Part shown: positions 34,451 through 46,255 of the stretch, in pieces
How positions within the stretch are numbered: position 1 is the stretch's first letter
Layout of the letters: every line of letters starts with the position of its first letter
NCBI GenBank assembly: GCA_018296165.2
Contig: JACKQL020000056.1
Coordinates: 186,001-250,000 of the forward strand
DNA length: 64,000 bases
From: Termitomyces sp. T153
Taxonomy: Eukaryota; Basidiomycota; Agaricomycetes; Agaricales; Lyophyllaceae
Direction of reading: 5' to 3'
Position numbers and translations under genes: made by a program
The notes under the pieces: generated by a model
Database searches by the model: none
Told to the model about the DNA's origin: nothing
Seen by the model: only the letters and a program-made list of their open reading frames with translations

Positions 34451-37400
34451 CCATTGGGGACTTGGAGAGCTATATACAGCCAGAGCCAAGGTTCTCCTGC
34501 AGGAATGCATCCAGCTCATCCTGATCATGGGGTGCAAGCAGATATACTTTGTAGCTGAAGGATTCTGCACCAAGTATCAGCTCAATTGCATGGTCCCACT
34601 GCTTGCACTTTGGGAGAAAATCAAGCAATGCCTTGAAGAACACATCCTCAAAGTCATGGAAGTGATGATGCACTAGGCTACAAAGGGGTTTGGGCTGGGA
34701 ATTTGCTGCAAACACCTCAGCCAGTCATTGAGAAGTTGTCTGACTAGCCCAGATCTCTGCCACCATAGGAGGCAAGCAGAGCATTGTAGAATAGATCCTA
34801 TCACCTACCTTGATGGTCTTGTCTGAAGACTTGGGGTCTGGATCACTGGCAAATTCCCTTTCACATCCATCTTCCTCCAGGGGTTCACACCCAGCACCTT
34901 GTACATCATTGCAGAGGGCCTCTCTATGAGGGAATGCTAGGGTGGGACCCAGGAGGTCAACATCAGCATAAGGGAAATGCCCTGCACAACAAGTGCACCT
35001 GACAGCATACTCATGGACCTTTGCTCTATGCTCCTAGCAGGCTTCTCCTGCACAGAGGATGCAACAATGGGAGCAGCAACTCATCTTCACCTCACTCTTG
35101 GTCCAGTCAATCTCAGAGTTATGTGCACATAACCAAGTGAGCCTTAAGATCATATCTTGCCTCTCCAGGCTAGTGACAGCAAAAGTAGCTCATTCAGAAT
35201 GATCCTGGTAACAAAGCACTGGATCCATTACTGAACAAATAGAACCAGCTTCACTGTGTGTGCCATTGATGTTGTACATGGGGATTGAACAAGAGAGGGA
35301 GTGAGTGGCAAGGCAGTGTTGTTGCACATAGTCTGTGTCAAGGAAGAGGCCTGTTGCTTCACTATCCAGCAGGGCAGCAACATATATATCTACCTGAGCT
35401 TCAAGGAGTTGACAAAGGGGTGGAAGCAACAATGTAACAATGATGAAGACAATGTTCCTATGCAGGAATCCAAGTGTGGGCCAGGAGGTGTATTCCCAGC
35501 TGAGGCCATAGCTGGAAGAGATGTTTGTATATCAGGAGGGGGGCTTGTTTCAGGTGTAGTATCAAGTGCAGCAACAGATGTATTTGATTCTACAGACAGG
35601 GGAGCAAAACAATCAACACTGGGAAACAGAGGCATACAGGTCATCCATTGCTCCTCCAAATCCTCCTCTGACTCAATAAGCATGACCCCCCCCCCCCCCA
35701 CTCACTGACATTCTTGGCAGTGGAAGCAGCTGTGAGCACATCTGGAGAGGGGGCTCCTGTTGCATCTTGAGCTGCCAGGAGTTGGACAAGTAACTCCTCT
35801 TGCTCAAAGGAAGAGAGGTAGCACACTTTCAACCCTTGAGGACAGTAACAGGCAAATTGGCCAGCCATTCTGCAGCATCAACACAGCAGAGGAGTAGAGG
35901 ACCACTGCCAAGAAGTCTCAATATCCATTGGGACTCCCTAAGGTAGCAGACATGTGGGAGTGGTGAGAGGAGTATGGAAAGGAGCAACATGAGAGGGAGG
36001 AGGAGGGATCATACCTGACCAAGGTGTGGCCATAAATAATGAGCCAGTTGATAAACACTGCTAAATTCTGTCTTTTCCTATATTTTGGCAACTTCCAGAA
36101 TTTCTGGTTTCTATGCAATGAAATGGTCATGTGACTTTATCACATATGGTCTAGACTCTCAGCTCATTGGATGACTTTCATTTTATGAAGCCTAGTGATC
36201 TCTAGCAACCTCTTAGCAAGGTCACTAATAATATTCCCTTTTTTAGTATTGTTGATATGGTCTCCTTATTTTTTGATCTAGCAACCAGCATACTGGCTGT
36301 CATTTCAGATGTCAAATTTAGCTATAGCTTTGGTTATTGACTTCCATGAGCCATTCCTCCTGACTTGCCTATGTTGCTAGCAAGCAATTCACTATTATTG
36401 ACTCCTTTTAGTTTCATTACTTTTACTTACAATAAATACTGTCATGTTTTCTATACTACATCAAAGAATTGCACCTTATTATTAGCCCCAGACTTCATAT
36501 CTAAGTCTTGCAATTGTGTAGCTTCTTCTTTCACTCTAGCACTCTCTCTATCAAGTTAGTGCCCTCTTTGCTCAGCTAGTACCACCTTAGGGTACTATTC
36601 AGCCAAGTCCCTGTTTAACACTAGCGACTACAGCTAGTTTTGTTTTGTTATTGTTCTCTTTTGCTCATGCCCCCTTTGCTATCTCTAGTGCTCTTCTTAG
36701 TACAGCTTTGCTAAGCAACTCCCTTGTAGCAACCTTAGTTCTACTCTAGTTGGATTTACCCATGGAGTTCCCTTTCCTCTTTTGCTACCAACCTCTGTCC
36801 AAACATGTACTAGCAACTTAGTGCCTCTTGTATATAGTGGGCTTTCTGGGACCTTGCTTGACTTGAAACCCTCACTTACTTATAGTCCATTTGTACTCTA
36901 CTTGCAAAATCAGTAGTTGTTGTGTCCTCTGCACAGCAGCTAGGAAACAAGAAACATCATCACAGTGCAAGGTGCAGCCATTGGGAGAGAGGCAGCTGAG
37001 GAGTGCACTGTATGTTGGAACTGTCTTTTCAACTCCATTAGCTGCCATTGCTCCTGAGCAACCTTGTACCAAGTCTCTACTTGCTCATTGTTTGGGCACC
37101 CTTCAGCCATGCTATTGATCTGGTCCATGAGAGTGAGGTGCAGCCCTTCACAGAAAGTTAGGCAGAGTTGCAGGCCATTTGGATAACAGGCCTGTTCAAC
37201 CAATGCACAGAACAAGTCAATATACTCATGAAGGGTTTGCTTACCCTGACCATTCTGGTCAGGGTTGTGGAGGGCAAGGGCAGAAGTCTTAGCAGGATCC
37301 AGGAGGAAAAACTCTGCTCAGAAATCTCTTTCAAACTCATTCCAGTCTGCAAACTGTTCACTCCTCCTCTACATCAAAAAACTCTCAATTCATATGTCAA

Positions 37401-37958
37401 AGCATGGCCAGACTTCATGTAGGAGAGGATCCAGGCAATCTTGAGGGAATCAGAGGCAAAAGCTTCACCACTCAGCTGGAGATAGGTGATGCAAGACTGG
37501 AGAAAGTGCTCTCTTATTGTACAATCACCTTCAAAGACATTGGGAAGTGCAGGATAAAGAATCTTGGAGTGGAGGGCCCTTGAAATCTCAGAGCCAGGTG
37601 TAGAGAAACTTCCTGCTGCTGCTGGGGGTGTATGAGCCACTATAGGAGGCAGGAGAAGGCACTCCAGGAGTGTCTGGAGGGATTGAGAGATGTTGTTGGT
37701 AGTTTGGCATAATCTAGCAAGTTTGGAGATGTGGAGAGTAAGAGAAGCTTGGGTATACTGTGCCTGTGTCTCCAGAGCCAACTAATGGTTCTATGTATGG
37801 TTCCCAGGGTTGGATTTCCCATGGGAAGCAGCAGGAGGTGTTGGTTGGGTAATAAGAGGCTAATCAAATACTGGTGGGGAAGAGACCTTTTGGTTGCTTT
37901 GAGTCTTGAAAGCAATTGAAAAGAGAGCTCCCAGTCTGAAGCTAGAGACTTGTTCAGC
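34451..37958 (-). mobile_element. Gypsy (Ty3-like) gag-pol relic (minus)
   Basis: Read on the minus strand from the LTR at 37,959. Gag spans 37,915 to about 36,963, with FEGDCTIREHFLQSCITYL, ILSYMKSGHA and later EQVETWYKVAQEQW, all typical of fungal gypsy gag. Then come a protease (35,432-35,190) with LLDSEATGLFLDTDYV and the GT..EAGSI..V.DP.L pattern, and the start of reverse transcriptase (34,715-34,470) with FHDFEDVFFKALLDFLP and WDHAIEL. The protease active site reads DSE instead of DSG, so it should be inactive. Frames are broken, gag is interrupted by LTR-E, and most of RT, RNase H and integrase is absent. Confidence 0.8.
36049..36962 (+). mobile_element. LTR-E-related insertion, TSD CAGT
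   Basis: The ends are TGATAAACACTG and CATCATCA, with identical CAGT at 36,045-36,048 and 36,963-36,966. It is 914 bp, diverged from the other two E copies but with the same features: GTCATGTGACTT, repeated CTAGCAAC, and a TCTGCACAGCAGCTAG end. It separates the upstream and downstream gag sequences of the gypsy relic. Confidence 0.75.
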
Positions 37959-38393
37959 TGTAAGAGTGATATCTGGAGACTCTGGCTAAGTCACACAACT
38001 GGCAGAGGGAGATTCAAAGTCTATTAACAGTAGTGACACAGCAGAAACTAACTACATACCTGGCAGAGGGAGATCCAAGTCTGAGGATTCTGGTTGCCAA
38101 GACTGAAAATTTACAGAAACAAACTATGGGAAGTACCATGGGAAACATGACATTGGATTCTGCACATGTGCAGGGCCAAACATCATGATCAAAGCCACAT
38201 GACGTGAAGATGGAAATCCACCATAAAATGCCTTGATCTTGAGCCACAGATCATGTGACACTACTGGAGTGGTATCATTGGATAGCCATGAGTCCAAAGT
38301 AGTTGTGACTAAAACATGGGAGGATTGGAGTGAGAGGCTGACTGGGAATAAAGGAAACAAGATGATAACCCAGAAATGAGTGGTCCCCTGACA
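37959..38393 (-). repeat. LTR-B, 5' LTR of the gypsy relic
   Basis: On the minus strand it begins TGTCAGGGGACCACTC at 38,393 and ends ATCACTCTTACA at 37,959 (435 bp). Gag of the minus-strand gypsy relic begins directly after it, so this copy identifies LTR-B as a gypsy LTR. Flanks show no duplication, as expected for one LTR of a larger element. Confidence 0.8.
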
Positions 38394-38814
38394 GCCATGA
38401 GGTGAATGGTTGGCAAACATTGAGCTCTCCCTTGTTTGGCCTCCTAGTTTTTTTTGTCACAAGTATCATCTAAATCCTGACAATTTAACTTGAAATGGAT
38501 GATCATTAAACAGGAGTCATTTCCTGTATTTTCATGATTTTACCTCACAATTTTGGGGGTGGCCAAATTTATGGGGTCCCAAAATGCAGTCCCGAAAACC
38601 CAAGCCATGATTGAACAAAATGTGCTCGATAGTCTCAAGTCTACTAGGGTTTTCCTGCTTTTTAATCATTGTGGGGTGGTTCCTGATGGGGTCCCGTGAT
38701 GTAGAGCCAAACAGGGAACAACTCAGGTTGTTGCGGGCGAGCCGAAGCACGTGGCCCCATAATGACGAAATCTCCGAGCTTACGCAGTGCATTTCTCTTG
38801 ACTCCTTCAATACC
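38394..38814. promoter_or_regulatory. Upstream region of the HUL5 gene
   Basis: The left 150 bases are repeat-like. CpG rises from about 38,590, marking the host promoter and 5' UTR. An in-frame ATG at 38,611 would add 68 residues, but these are hydrophobic and unlike the family start, so the ATG at 38,815 was chosen. No core promoter element is obvious. Confidence 0.4.
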
Positions 38815-41800
38815 ATGTTCACCCCTTTTACCGAAGAAAGAAAACGGAAGATCAATCTTGGCGGTGTTTCTTCCGCTGTATCTAACACAGCTCTCCTCGG
38901 ACAGGCACGTGCGCTTCGGACGGAGCGTCTAGAGCAGCAACGGAGGCACGAGAACGCTTCAAAGGTGCAGGCATGGTGGCGCGGCACATTGGAGACACGG
39001 AGGGTCATACGGGAGATGCGGCGTATGTTTGAGCGGGATGTGTGCGGGATGGCGGGGCTGAGGTGTCTGGTTATTATCGGCAGGAAAGACGAAGAAGCAC
39101 TCGCTACTTGGAGTTCGGCTATGACAGATGGCAGTTCTGGTGCATTTTCAGTTTTTTTCAAGCCTCAAAAACAGCATGTAACACACTGCAGAGATCCTAT
39201 TTTCTCTCCCAAGACAACTGGAACACCGGGACAGCTGGCTTGTGCTGATAAAGCAGGTAGCAATCCTGTTGCTTCGCTCAGTGGCTAATTCTTCATCGTT
39301 CGTCTTGTTTTGACCTTTCAGCATGTCTTCTTCAGCTTACTTTTTCAGGCACTATCGCTCTGTCCCTCACCTCAAAGTTCTTAATGCGCTATTGTCCCAT
39401 CCAACGACCACTGCTGCACTCGGCGACGTGGGTAGACGTATTTCATGTCAGATCACGATGTATCTCCTGCATCGGGATTTATATCCCTTACTCTTTGATT
39501 CTATAACCTCGATAGTAAGCTGTAAAATTATCTTTATTTTCCAATGTTGACACTAAGCTTGCCATAGCCTCTCGGCGCTCGATCATCACCGACTCTAACG
39601 CCTCTAGTTACCCTTGCTACGTTACCATTCTCAGCCCTTCCTACGCAATCCCAAGCATATATCACGTCCCTCAATGCAATATTCACCTCGATTCTCGTAA
39701 TTCCCGTGCTCCCAAATCGCATACCGTCTGCGGCACTTGTTGACTTCTCAGCTCGTGTCCCCTTTTCTAATTTGGGTTTCCTGGATATTAATCACGTCAT
39801 CGAAGTCACTAGTCATAACGACAAACTCAACCTCGCCGCAAATCTTCAAGTCTTCGTGGCACCACGATACAAGCTTTTAGACGTCAAAGCACATAAAGTT
39901 TACTTTATACTTCTCTCGCGGTTGCTCAACTCCCTCCCGCCACACGTTCTCAATCCACCGCCACTCAAGTCTACCGCAGGTGTTGCCTCTCGATACGACT
40001 CTGACTCTGATTCTGACTCTTCTCGCACGCGAGTTGCTCTAGTCTCGTCGTTTTCTTCCAATTCTCCTCTAGCAATAACGTCTCTAGATGCCAGAACCCT
40101 AAAACGCCTTTCCACTCTTCCCAGTGTTTCACACATATCAACACTTCTCTCCCTACCGTCCTCACCTACCTCCCGCCCTGCACTCCTTCAACTCCTCTTC
40201 GCACTATCGACAATATGGCCCGCCGACGTGGCCTCGAGGATACTCGTCGCCGCACCATCGCTCGTCAGGGAGATATACCGAGGGTACGTGCGTGGCTGTC
40301 CAGTGGGGCGAGACAGTTCTGCTGGTGCACTGGGGGGCGAAGCGTCAACTGCGGAAACATGGATTTCTTTCCTCTTGCTCACAGAACTCTACACGAAAGC
40401 GATGGTCACCATGGGAGATGACGAGTTTTTCGGTACGAGTCCAGGAGTGGAAGCAGGATCGGGTGGCAGGGTGCTTGGATCGGCGGGGATGGGAGGGGCG
40501 ATGCAGGTAGTGCGGAATCCGTTGAGTCTCGATGAACTGGTAGAGTGGAGTAGACAATTGATGAACGTGGCATTTGCGTTGCATTGGAGGGAGGATCGTG
40601 AAGCTTTGGCCAAGAACATTGGATTGGGGAGACAGGAGATTGTAAGATGTACATGGGAGGGCGTGAAGGAAAAGGTGACCAAGTGTTTACTTGGAATTCA
40701 CGCCAGAGAGTGAGTATCTTCTTTCTTCCTTGCTTGTTTTCAGTCTGTGTGGATACTTGCCGTTTCCGCGCGCACATCGTATGGTTTCCTTTTTCTTTCT
40801 TCCAATCCTCTTCTATTTAAGTCATTTTCAATATGTCTATTCAAATCTGCCTGGATATTCATCTATTTTCTAGCTCTCGCAAGCCGTTTGTACCCCCAGG
40901 TCATTGGTTGGTCACGTCCCAAATCGACGTTCAATCGTTTGTCGAAGCAGCTATGTATGTGCAGCAAGCTCCATCCTGCACCCTGCTCACTCTTTCCTTC
41001 AGATATGAAGAACGTGAATTGTCATCTACAGTCCCCGACTCACCCGTGTTGCTTAGCCCTCGAAATCATAGCTACTCCAAACGACAGCTTGCCCACCTCT
41101 CTCCGCGTCTCGGCGTACTGAACAACATCCCATTCGCCATCCCTTTTGATGTACGTGTATCCGTATTTCGCCATTTCGTCGTCAATGATGCTGTCGCTCG
41201 CGCCTCGTCCCGCGATCATCGAGAAACCTTTTTCTACGGTAATGGGCGCCATAGGGTGCAGATTCGCAGGGGAAGCGTCGCGCAGGATGGTTTTGATCGT
41301 CTGGCAGATGCTGATTTGAAAGCGCCGTTGGAGATCGTGTTCATTGATCAATTCGGGGCGGAAGAGTGAGCGTTACGTGTCGATTTTATCATCTGTTCCC
41401 GTCCTCACGTTCTTTGGTGCAGGGCGGGTATTGATGGAGGCGGCGTATTCAAAGAGTTCTTCACATCTCTTTGTAAAGAGGTTTTTGATACAGATCGAGG
41501 GCTATGGCTGGCTAACAAGAAAAATGAGCTTTACCCTAACCCACATACCTATGCAACCGAACGTAGGCTTTCTTGTTGTTGTCGTGTTCCATTCTTCTAA
41601 CTCCAATACAGCTCACAGTCTTAATTGGTACCGTTTCATCGGGCGCATTCTTGGGAAAGCTATGTATGAGGGAATTCTTGTTGATGTCGCATTTGCAGGC
41701 TTTTTCCTGGCCAAGGTTCGTCGTAGTTATCGTGTTAATTTCACGACTTGACACTCCAGTTATGGTTCTAGTGGCTCGGACGGCAAAGCTTTCTGGATGA

Positions 41801-42751
41801 TCTCGCTTCCCTGGACCCAGATCTTTACAATGGTCTTGTCTTCTTGAAACATTACACGGAGAACCTGGAAGATCTTGCTCTCAACTTTACGATAGCTGTC
41901 GATGGTCTGTCTACTTCTATATTCTACGATAAGTTAGCTCTGACTTAACTGGATGATAAAGAGCTCGGTGTAACTAGATCCGTCGATCTCATCCCGAATG
42001 GTAGTAACGTCGCAGTCACAAAAGAGAATCGCTTGCAATACATTCAGCTCATCTCTCACTATCGCTTAACAAAGCAGATCAAGCTGCAAAGTGAGGCGTT
42101 CTTCGATGGTTTATCAGAAATGATCGACCCGAGGTGGATTCGGTAAGTTTTGTCGTTACCTCAGCCTAGTGAGTCGTTGATTGTCCCTAGTATGTTTAAT
42201 CAGCAGGAGATTCAGATTCTGCTTGGTGGCGTTAACAAGCCAATTGACTTCGACGACCTTCGGCGTCATACCAATTACGGAGGATTATACGACGATAACG
42301 AAGAAACCATTACTATGTTTTGGAACGAAAGTCTTTCATCAGCTCCTTCATAATTCAGGCTTACCAAAGTACGCTTGTTTAGGTCGTCAATACATTCGAT
42401 CAAGAACAGCGCATGGCTCTCCTACGTTTCGTCACGAGCTGTAGTCGCCCGCCCCTTCTGTAGGTCCTTTTAAACGGCGTTGAATTGTAGTGTCATTGAG
42501 TCATACTTTCTTCCAGAGGCTTCAAAGAACTCGTACCGAACTTTTCGATTCGAGATGCCAGCTCGGATCAGCATCGACTTCCGACCTCAAGTACTTGCGT
42601 GAATCTTCTAAAGGTATGCACCTGCATAAATTCAGCATTCACGGTACTCAATAAGTGTTTCTGGTAGCTTCCTCGATATAAGAGTGAGAAGGTTTTGCGG
42701 GAGAAGTTGCTGCAAGCCATCACGTCTAATGCTGGTTTCGATCTTTCATGA
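38815..42751 (+). CDS. HUL5: HECT E3 ubiquitin ligase, HUL5/UBE3C family
   Basis: HUL5-type ligases extend ubiquitin chains at the proteasome. Exons: 38,815-39,150, 39,194-39,297, 39,349-39,514, 39,568-40,709, 40,874-40,954, 41,003-41,365, 41,423-41,562, 41,612-41,715, 41,772-41,904, 41,962-42,142, 42,191-42,330, 42,383-42,459, 42,517-42,613, 42,668-42,751; about 1,049 residues (human UBE3C has 1,083). The N-terminus has RKINLGG and an IQ-like ASKVQAWWRGTLETRR (48-63). The HECT domain shows AGIDGGGVFKEFFTSL, WYRFIGRILGKAMYEG, NYGG.Y, RFVTSCSRPPLLGFKEL and the catalytic Cys in STCVNLLKLP (codon 42,596-42,598). One junction (42,330/42,383) is one base out of phase with GT..AG splicing. The start Met gives MFTPF, matching the family. 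Confidence 0.9.
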
Positions 42752-42791
42752 GGATTCGTCTAATGCTGGTTTCGATCTTTCATGAGGATTC
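42724..42791 (+). repeat. 34-bp tandem duplication across the HUL5 stop codon
   Basis: GTCTAATGCTGGTTTCGATC..ATTC occurs at 42,724-42,757 and again, identically, at 42,758-42,791. The first copy encodes the last residues (SNAGFDLS) and the TGA. The second copy is therefore in the 3' UTR. Confidence 0.95.
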
Positions 42792-44000
42792 GTTTGTACG
42801 CGCCGCTTGTTGATCAGGTGTTCGCTGAAAACGGAGTCTGACGCCAAAACTCAGTTTATTATCTGTGAAGGACAATATGACGGTCACATTAGGATACTTT
42901 GTCTTTCAATGACCTCTCGATATTTTGTCTTTTCAGACATTTGAAAGGCTGATCTTATTTCAGTGCTACTTTCAAGTATCTTTTGGGTCCTCAATGGAAA
43001 CATTCAGTATCTGCTAATCGTCCAATGAACATTTGCTTTCTGTGAGGTACAACTCAATGAGCTGCCCCCTTGATTCTGTTAATTTCAGAGAGGAAAATAC
43101 CAAGTGCTAATCTTAAGGTAGTCCCAACACGCACCATTGCAATTTGCATTCCATTGCAGCTCGGGCATTTGCAACGGTACCTGAAGAACCTTCAAGTTTT
43201 TCTGCAACGGGCGAACGTGATGACTGTAGACTTTCGGGTGGCAGACGAGGTCATCGCATCGTTATTTCATTACACCTGGACCAGAGACAGCCTTCGTAAG
43301 ACGGCCTCATGATGGGTCAAGGTAATTCCGCATATGTATTACTAAAGGTACTTCGCGGCGTGAACATTCAAATCTTCAGGGCCCCTGTGATCCCATAACC
43401 AATGACACCCGTGCCAGGAATCACAAGACTTACGACGACTTATTTCCTGTATGATTCAAAAATTCGATGGCTTTTATATTTATATCTCTGTGTAGAGTAA
43501 AACACCGTTTTAGTCCTCAGTCACTCTTAATATAGGTGTTCGACTGAGATATAACCTGTAGAGTAAAACACCGTTTTAATCTACAGGACCAAGTAATGTG
43601 TCGAGAGAGTAAAATAAGTAAATTTGTCTACTCACCCTCAGTCACTCTTAATATAAGTGTTCGACTGAGGGTGGAATATTTGTGTATCCAAAATAAGTAG
43701 AGAAAAAAAAAACAAAGAATAGTAGATACCGGTGTGGCTTACGGTGCACTTTCCGGATATGGACACTATGCCGGATGTATCTTGGTAGAACGTCGATTGT
43801 ATCAGTCCATATCCTCAACACTCTGTAATCTTTCCTGATCTTGTGAGGAACCGGTATCTGTTCAGGCTTTGCCAGCTCCTCATGACGACTGTTCACTCAA
43901 TGGTCACGAAGGTATCAACCCGGTCGAAGGAGACTTTCACCTACGACCCAACTAAGATTGGACATCAATCAAAAGCGTAAACTACCGTAAACCACAATCT
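42792..44000. other. Intergenic with inverted-repeat insertions, no supported gene
   Basis: ORF 43,070-43,312 (80 codons, plus) and 43,648-43,896 (82 codons, minus) have no recognised motif. CpG content is host-like. The region 43,490-43,680 contains repeated hairpin sequences, listed separately. Confidence 0.4.
43490..43673. repeat. Small hairpin repeats (MITE-like), two copies
   Basis: CACCCTCAGTC at 43,633-43,643 pairs perfectly with GACTGAGGGTG at 43,663-43,673 (11-bp arms, 19-nt loop). A shorter version (CTCAGTC../GACTGAG) with an almost identical loop lies about 118 bases upstream. AGTAAAACACCGTTTTA is also repeated near 43,495 and 43,562. TTCGACTGAGGG recurs at 56,684. Confidence 0.8.
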
Positions 44001-44598
44001 TCAAAGCACCGTGTCTTCTTCATTGTTTGTGTTAGCTTTCATCGCTGCCCTTCTAGCTGTGATGAATTGTATCAGTTTCCCATTCAGTCGGCCGGGTTGA
44101 GCAATCCTTACCTTCACAGATTTCTTCGAACCTCTTAAATTTCGCTTTGAGGTGTAAATCGAGAAAGGTATGGATATATTCATCCAGCTCTTCGTCGAAA
44201 TCATTTACCTCCTTATAGAAGTTGAATATTTCCTGCCATAGACCTGTCCTCATGCAAAAAAAGTTTCCTTTCTCCTTAAGTAGTGGGACAGCTCGCTCTC
44301 GTTTCTCTGCGACTTGCGCTGCAAATCTTCGATGTCCACAGCTGAGTAAGGAATCAAAGAATCTATGCGCTCCTACGACTTACGAGTGAATCTTGTTTCC
44401 GAAGGTCCTTTCCGCATCGAAAACTACTAGTTCATCATACTTGACGTGCTCCTCGTATTTTGAGACGACGTCTCTCATTTTCTTCTCGAGATTCTGCAGT
44501 TGTGTGCTTGTAAGGAGCTGCTTCCTGTGTATTATGAACAAAATAGGAACGAGTGGAATCCGGACAGCAAGTTCCCATTTCGAGATTTTCTTTGGCAT
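44001..44598 (-). CDS. Hypothetical protein, three exons
   Basis: Exons (minus): 44,598-44,384, 44,341-44,112, 44,056-44,001; the phases agree and give 166 residues if the Met at 44,598 is used. The start is uncertain: an acceptor-like CACAG just before GAAGCAGCTC could mean an upstream exon. The protein is charged, with a predicted helical look (QNLEKKMRDVVSKYEEHVKY, then FNFYKEVNDFDEELDEYIH). There is no signal peptide or recognised domain. Introns of 42 and 55 nt have good GTAAG donors. Function unknown. Confidence 0.6.
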
Positions 44599-44606
44599 AA
44601 TGTGTT

Positions 44607-45166
44607 AGTAGGAATGAGGGGAGTGCCGCCTACAATTTGTGGGGGCTTCCTTTTAACTGTGTTCATGTTGATTGTTCCCGTTGTGCAGTGCTTAAGAACA
44701 CTATGACCTCTTCTAATAACAATAGATGTACGCATAGATCCTCAAGAAACACAGCCAAAAGCAAAAAGCCGTCCTCATTGTAATGGCATTGGAACAATTG
44801 TTTATTGATCGGGAATACAATGATCAATTCTCTTGTTCTACGGAATAATCAGGGTCTGAGTGCTGTTTTATTGTTCGATGTAACTACATTCACCCATCTT
44901 GGAACAGCGGGGGATTACAACGTCTTCCGCCGACCTGGTCCTAGCGTAGATTGATCTAATGATAACTAGTATAGAGTACACTGCTAGAATTCATGTTGAA
45001 TTGTGGAAAGACAAAGGGGTTACCTCATCTCTATGCTACCTTCGCTTCCTTCCTTTCTAAAATGGATCTCTCTGCCTCAGCTGGATCTCTTCGCTAATCT
45101 TTTTCAGGGGTCCAGATACCTTGTGCCATGAGCTTCGAGTCTCGTCGGAGGCTGCCAGAAACGTGA
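44607..45166. other. Intergenic, no feature seen
   Basis: About 560 bases between two minus-strand genes. It should contain the promoter of the 44-kb gene and the 3' UTR of the 45-kb gene. CpG content is host-like. Confidence 0.4.
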
Positions 45167-45747
45167 CTATTCACTTGTATCATCGGATGTTCGTGCGCGA
45201 TTGTCTCCTTGAGCCTCGATCTGCCTCATGGTTGGTGATTTCGCCGCTTCATTCCTGATAAAATGTTCGAGAATCTTGGGCCTGTCGCATTGTATGGGCA
45301 ACGTCATCAATATAAATATGTGGGGGATCAACTTACGTCTGCCGCTTCGAGGAGATTACTCAGCGTGACTCGCACATGATATGCATCACGTAGTATTTTC
45401 ATCTCGAGCTCGGGGTCAACAGAGAGTTTGCGGCCGACAGTCTGAGGACCATACGTTTTTGCAACTTGATCCCAAATTCCTCTAGATGTTGCTCGGCTCT
45501 AGCCCAAGGTCGTTTTAGGGAAGGATGTTTGCGGCAAATCAAAAGTTGCTTACAACTCGATTCTTGATGTAATTTCGACATTACGAAGGTCATAGAATTT
45601 ATTGAATAGAAATTCGATCATACGTTGGGATGCAGCTAAAGAATCAAGTATGTACCCCTCGTGCCTCGTGCGAGGTACGGACTCGTTCGTGTCATTTATG
45701 TCGGAACGAATTGTCGGGCGCGTAGTGCAGGTATGATTTGGCTGCAT
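45167..45747 (-). CDS. Hypothetical protein, three exons
   Basis: Exons (minus): 45,747-45,554, 45,496-45,337, 45,274-45,167; consistent phases give 153 residues ending TSDDTSE. The middle exon has two open frames; the one chosen (GIWDQVAKTYGPQTVGRKL..) joins both neighbours in phase and continues EMKILRDAYHVRVTLSNLLEAAD. The acceptor is TAGAG|C. The Met at 45,747 is the first in frame, but an upstream exon cannot be excluded. No known domain is recognised; the composition is soluble and partly helical. Confidence 0.6.
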
Positions 45748-46255
45748 AGGGAAGAATTGCCAAGGACCGTAAAATTCTGGGAATTCCGCCTTTTATCTGC
45801 GGACGTTGGTTGCGACCATTCTTTTGTAAGGTAATTTGGAATTACCAACCCAGTACAACACTTCGTTGACATTGGAAAAAGAAGGACCGAATTATTGTTA
45901 CAGAAGTCGCAGCCGAGGGCGTTGTTCCCCTAGCATACTTCTAACCGTGCGAGATGACTAAGGTTCAAACACGCTGTCAGTGTGCACCATAGCTAGATTT
46001 TGGCGAAACCGAGAATGCCAAGGCTTACTTGAGTAGCACAAGTAAGATTACCTCGATGAGAAAACGTGTCCTAAATTGAAACCCTCGCGGACAAAGGGGC
46101 GGCTGACATAAGCCGATTGCGATGGAAGTTTGATCAAATTTGAGAAGCGGGTTGGACGTTGCCCACGACGATCTCAACGTTCAACCCAGGCCTCCGCCAC
46201 TTGCTGCGCGGTTTCACGTTCCTTACTTTCTCTTGCGCCACATCCTCGTCACAAA

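Noticed and set aside
35688..35699. C homopolymer of 12
   Set aside because: A simple run within the decayed gypsy relic; could be an assembly length error and says nothing on its own.
38532..39161. 209-codon minus ORF over HUL5 exon 1
   Set aside because: The plus strand gives a family-matching N-terminus with an IQ-like motif; the minus frame has no recognisable feature.
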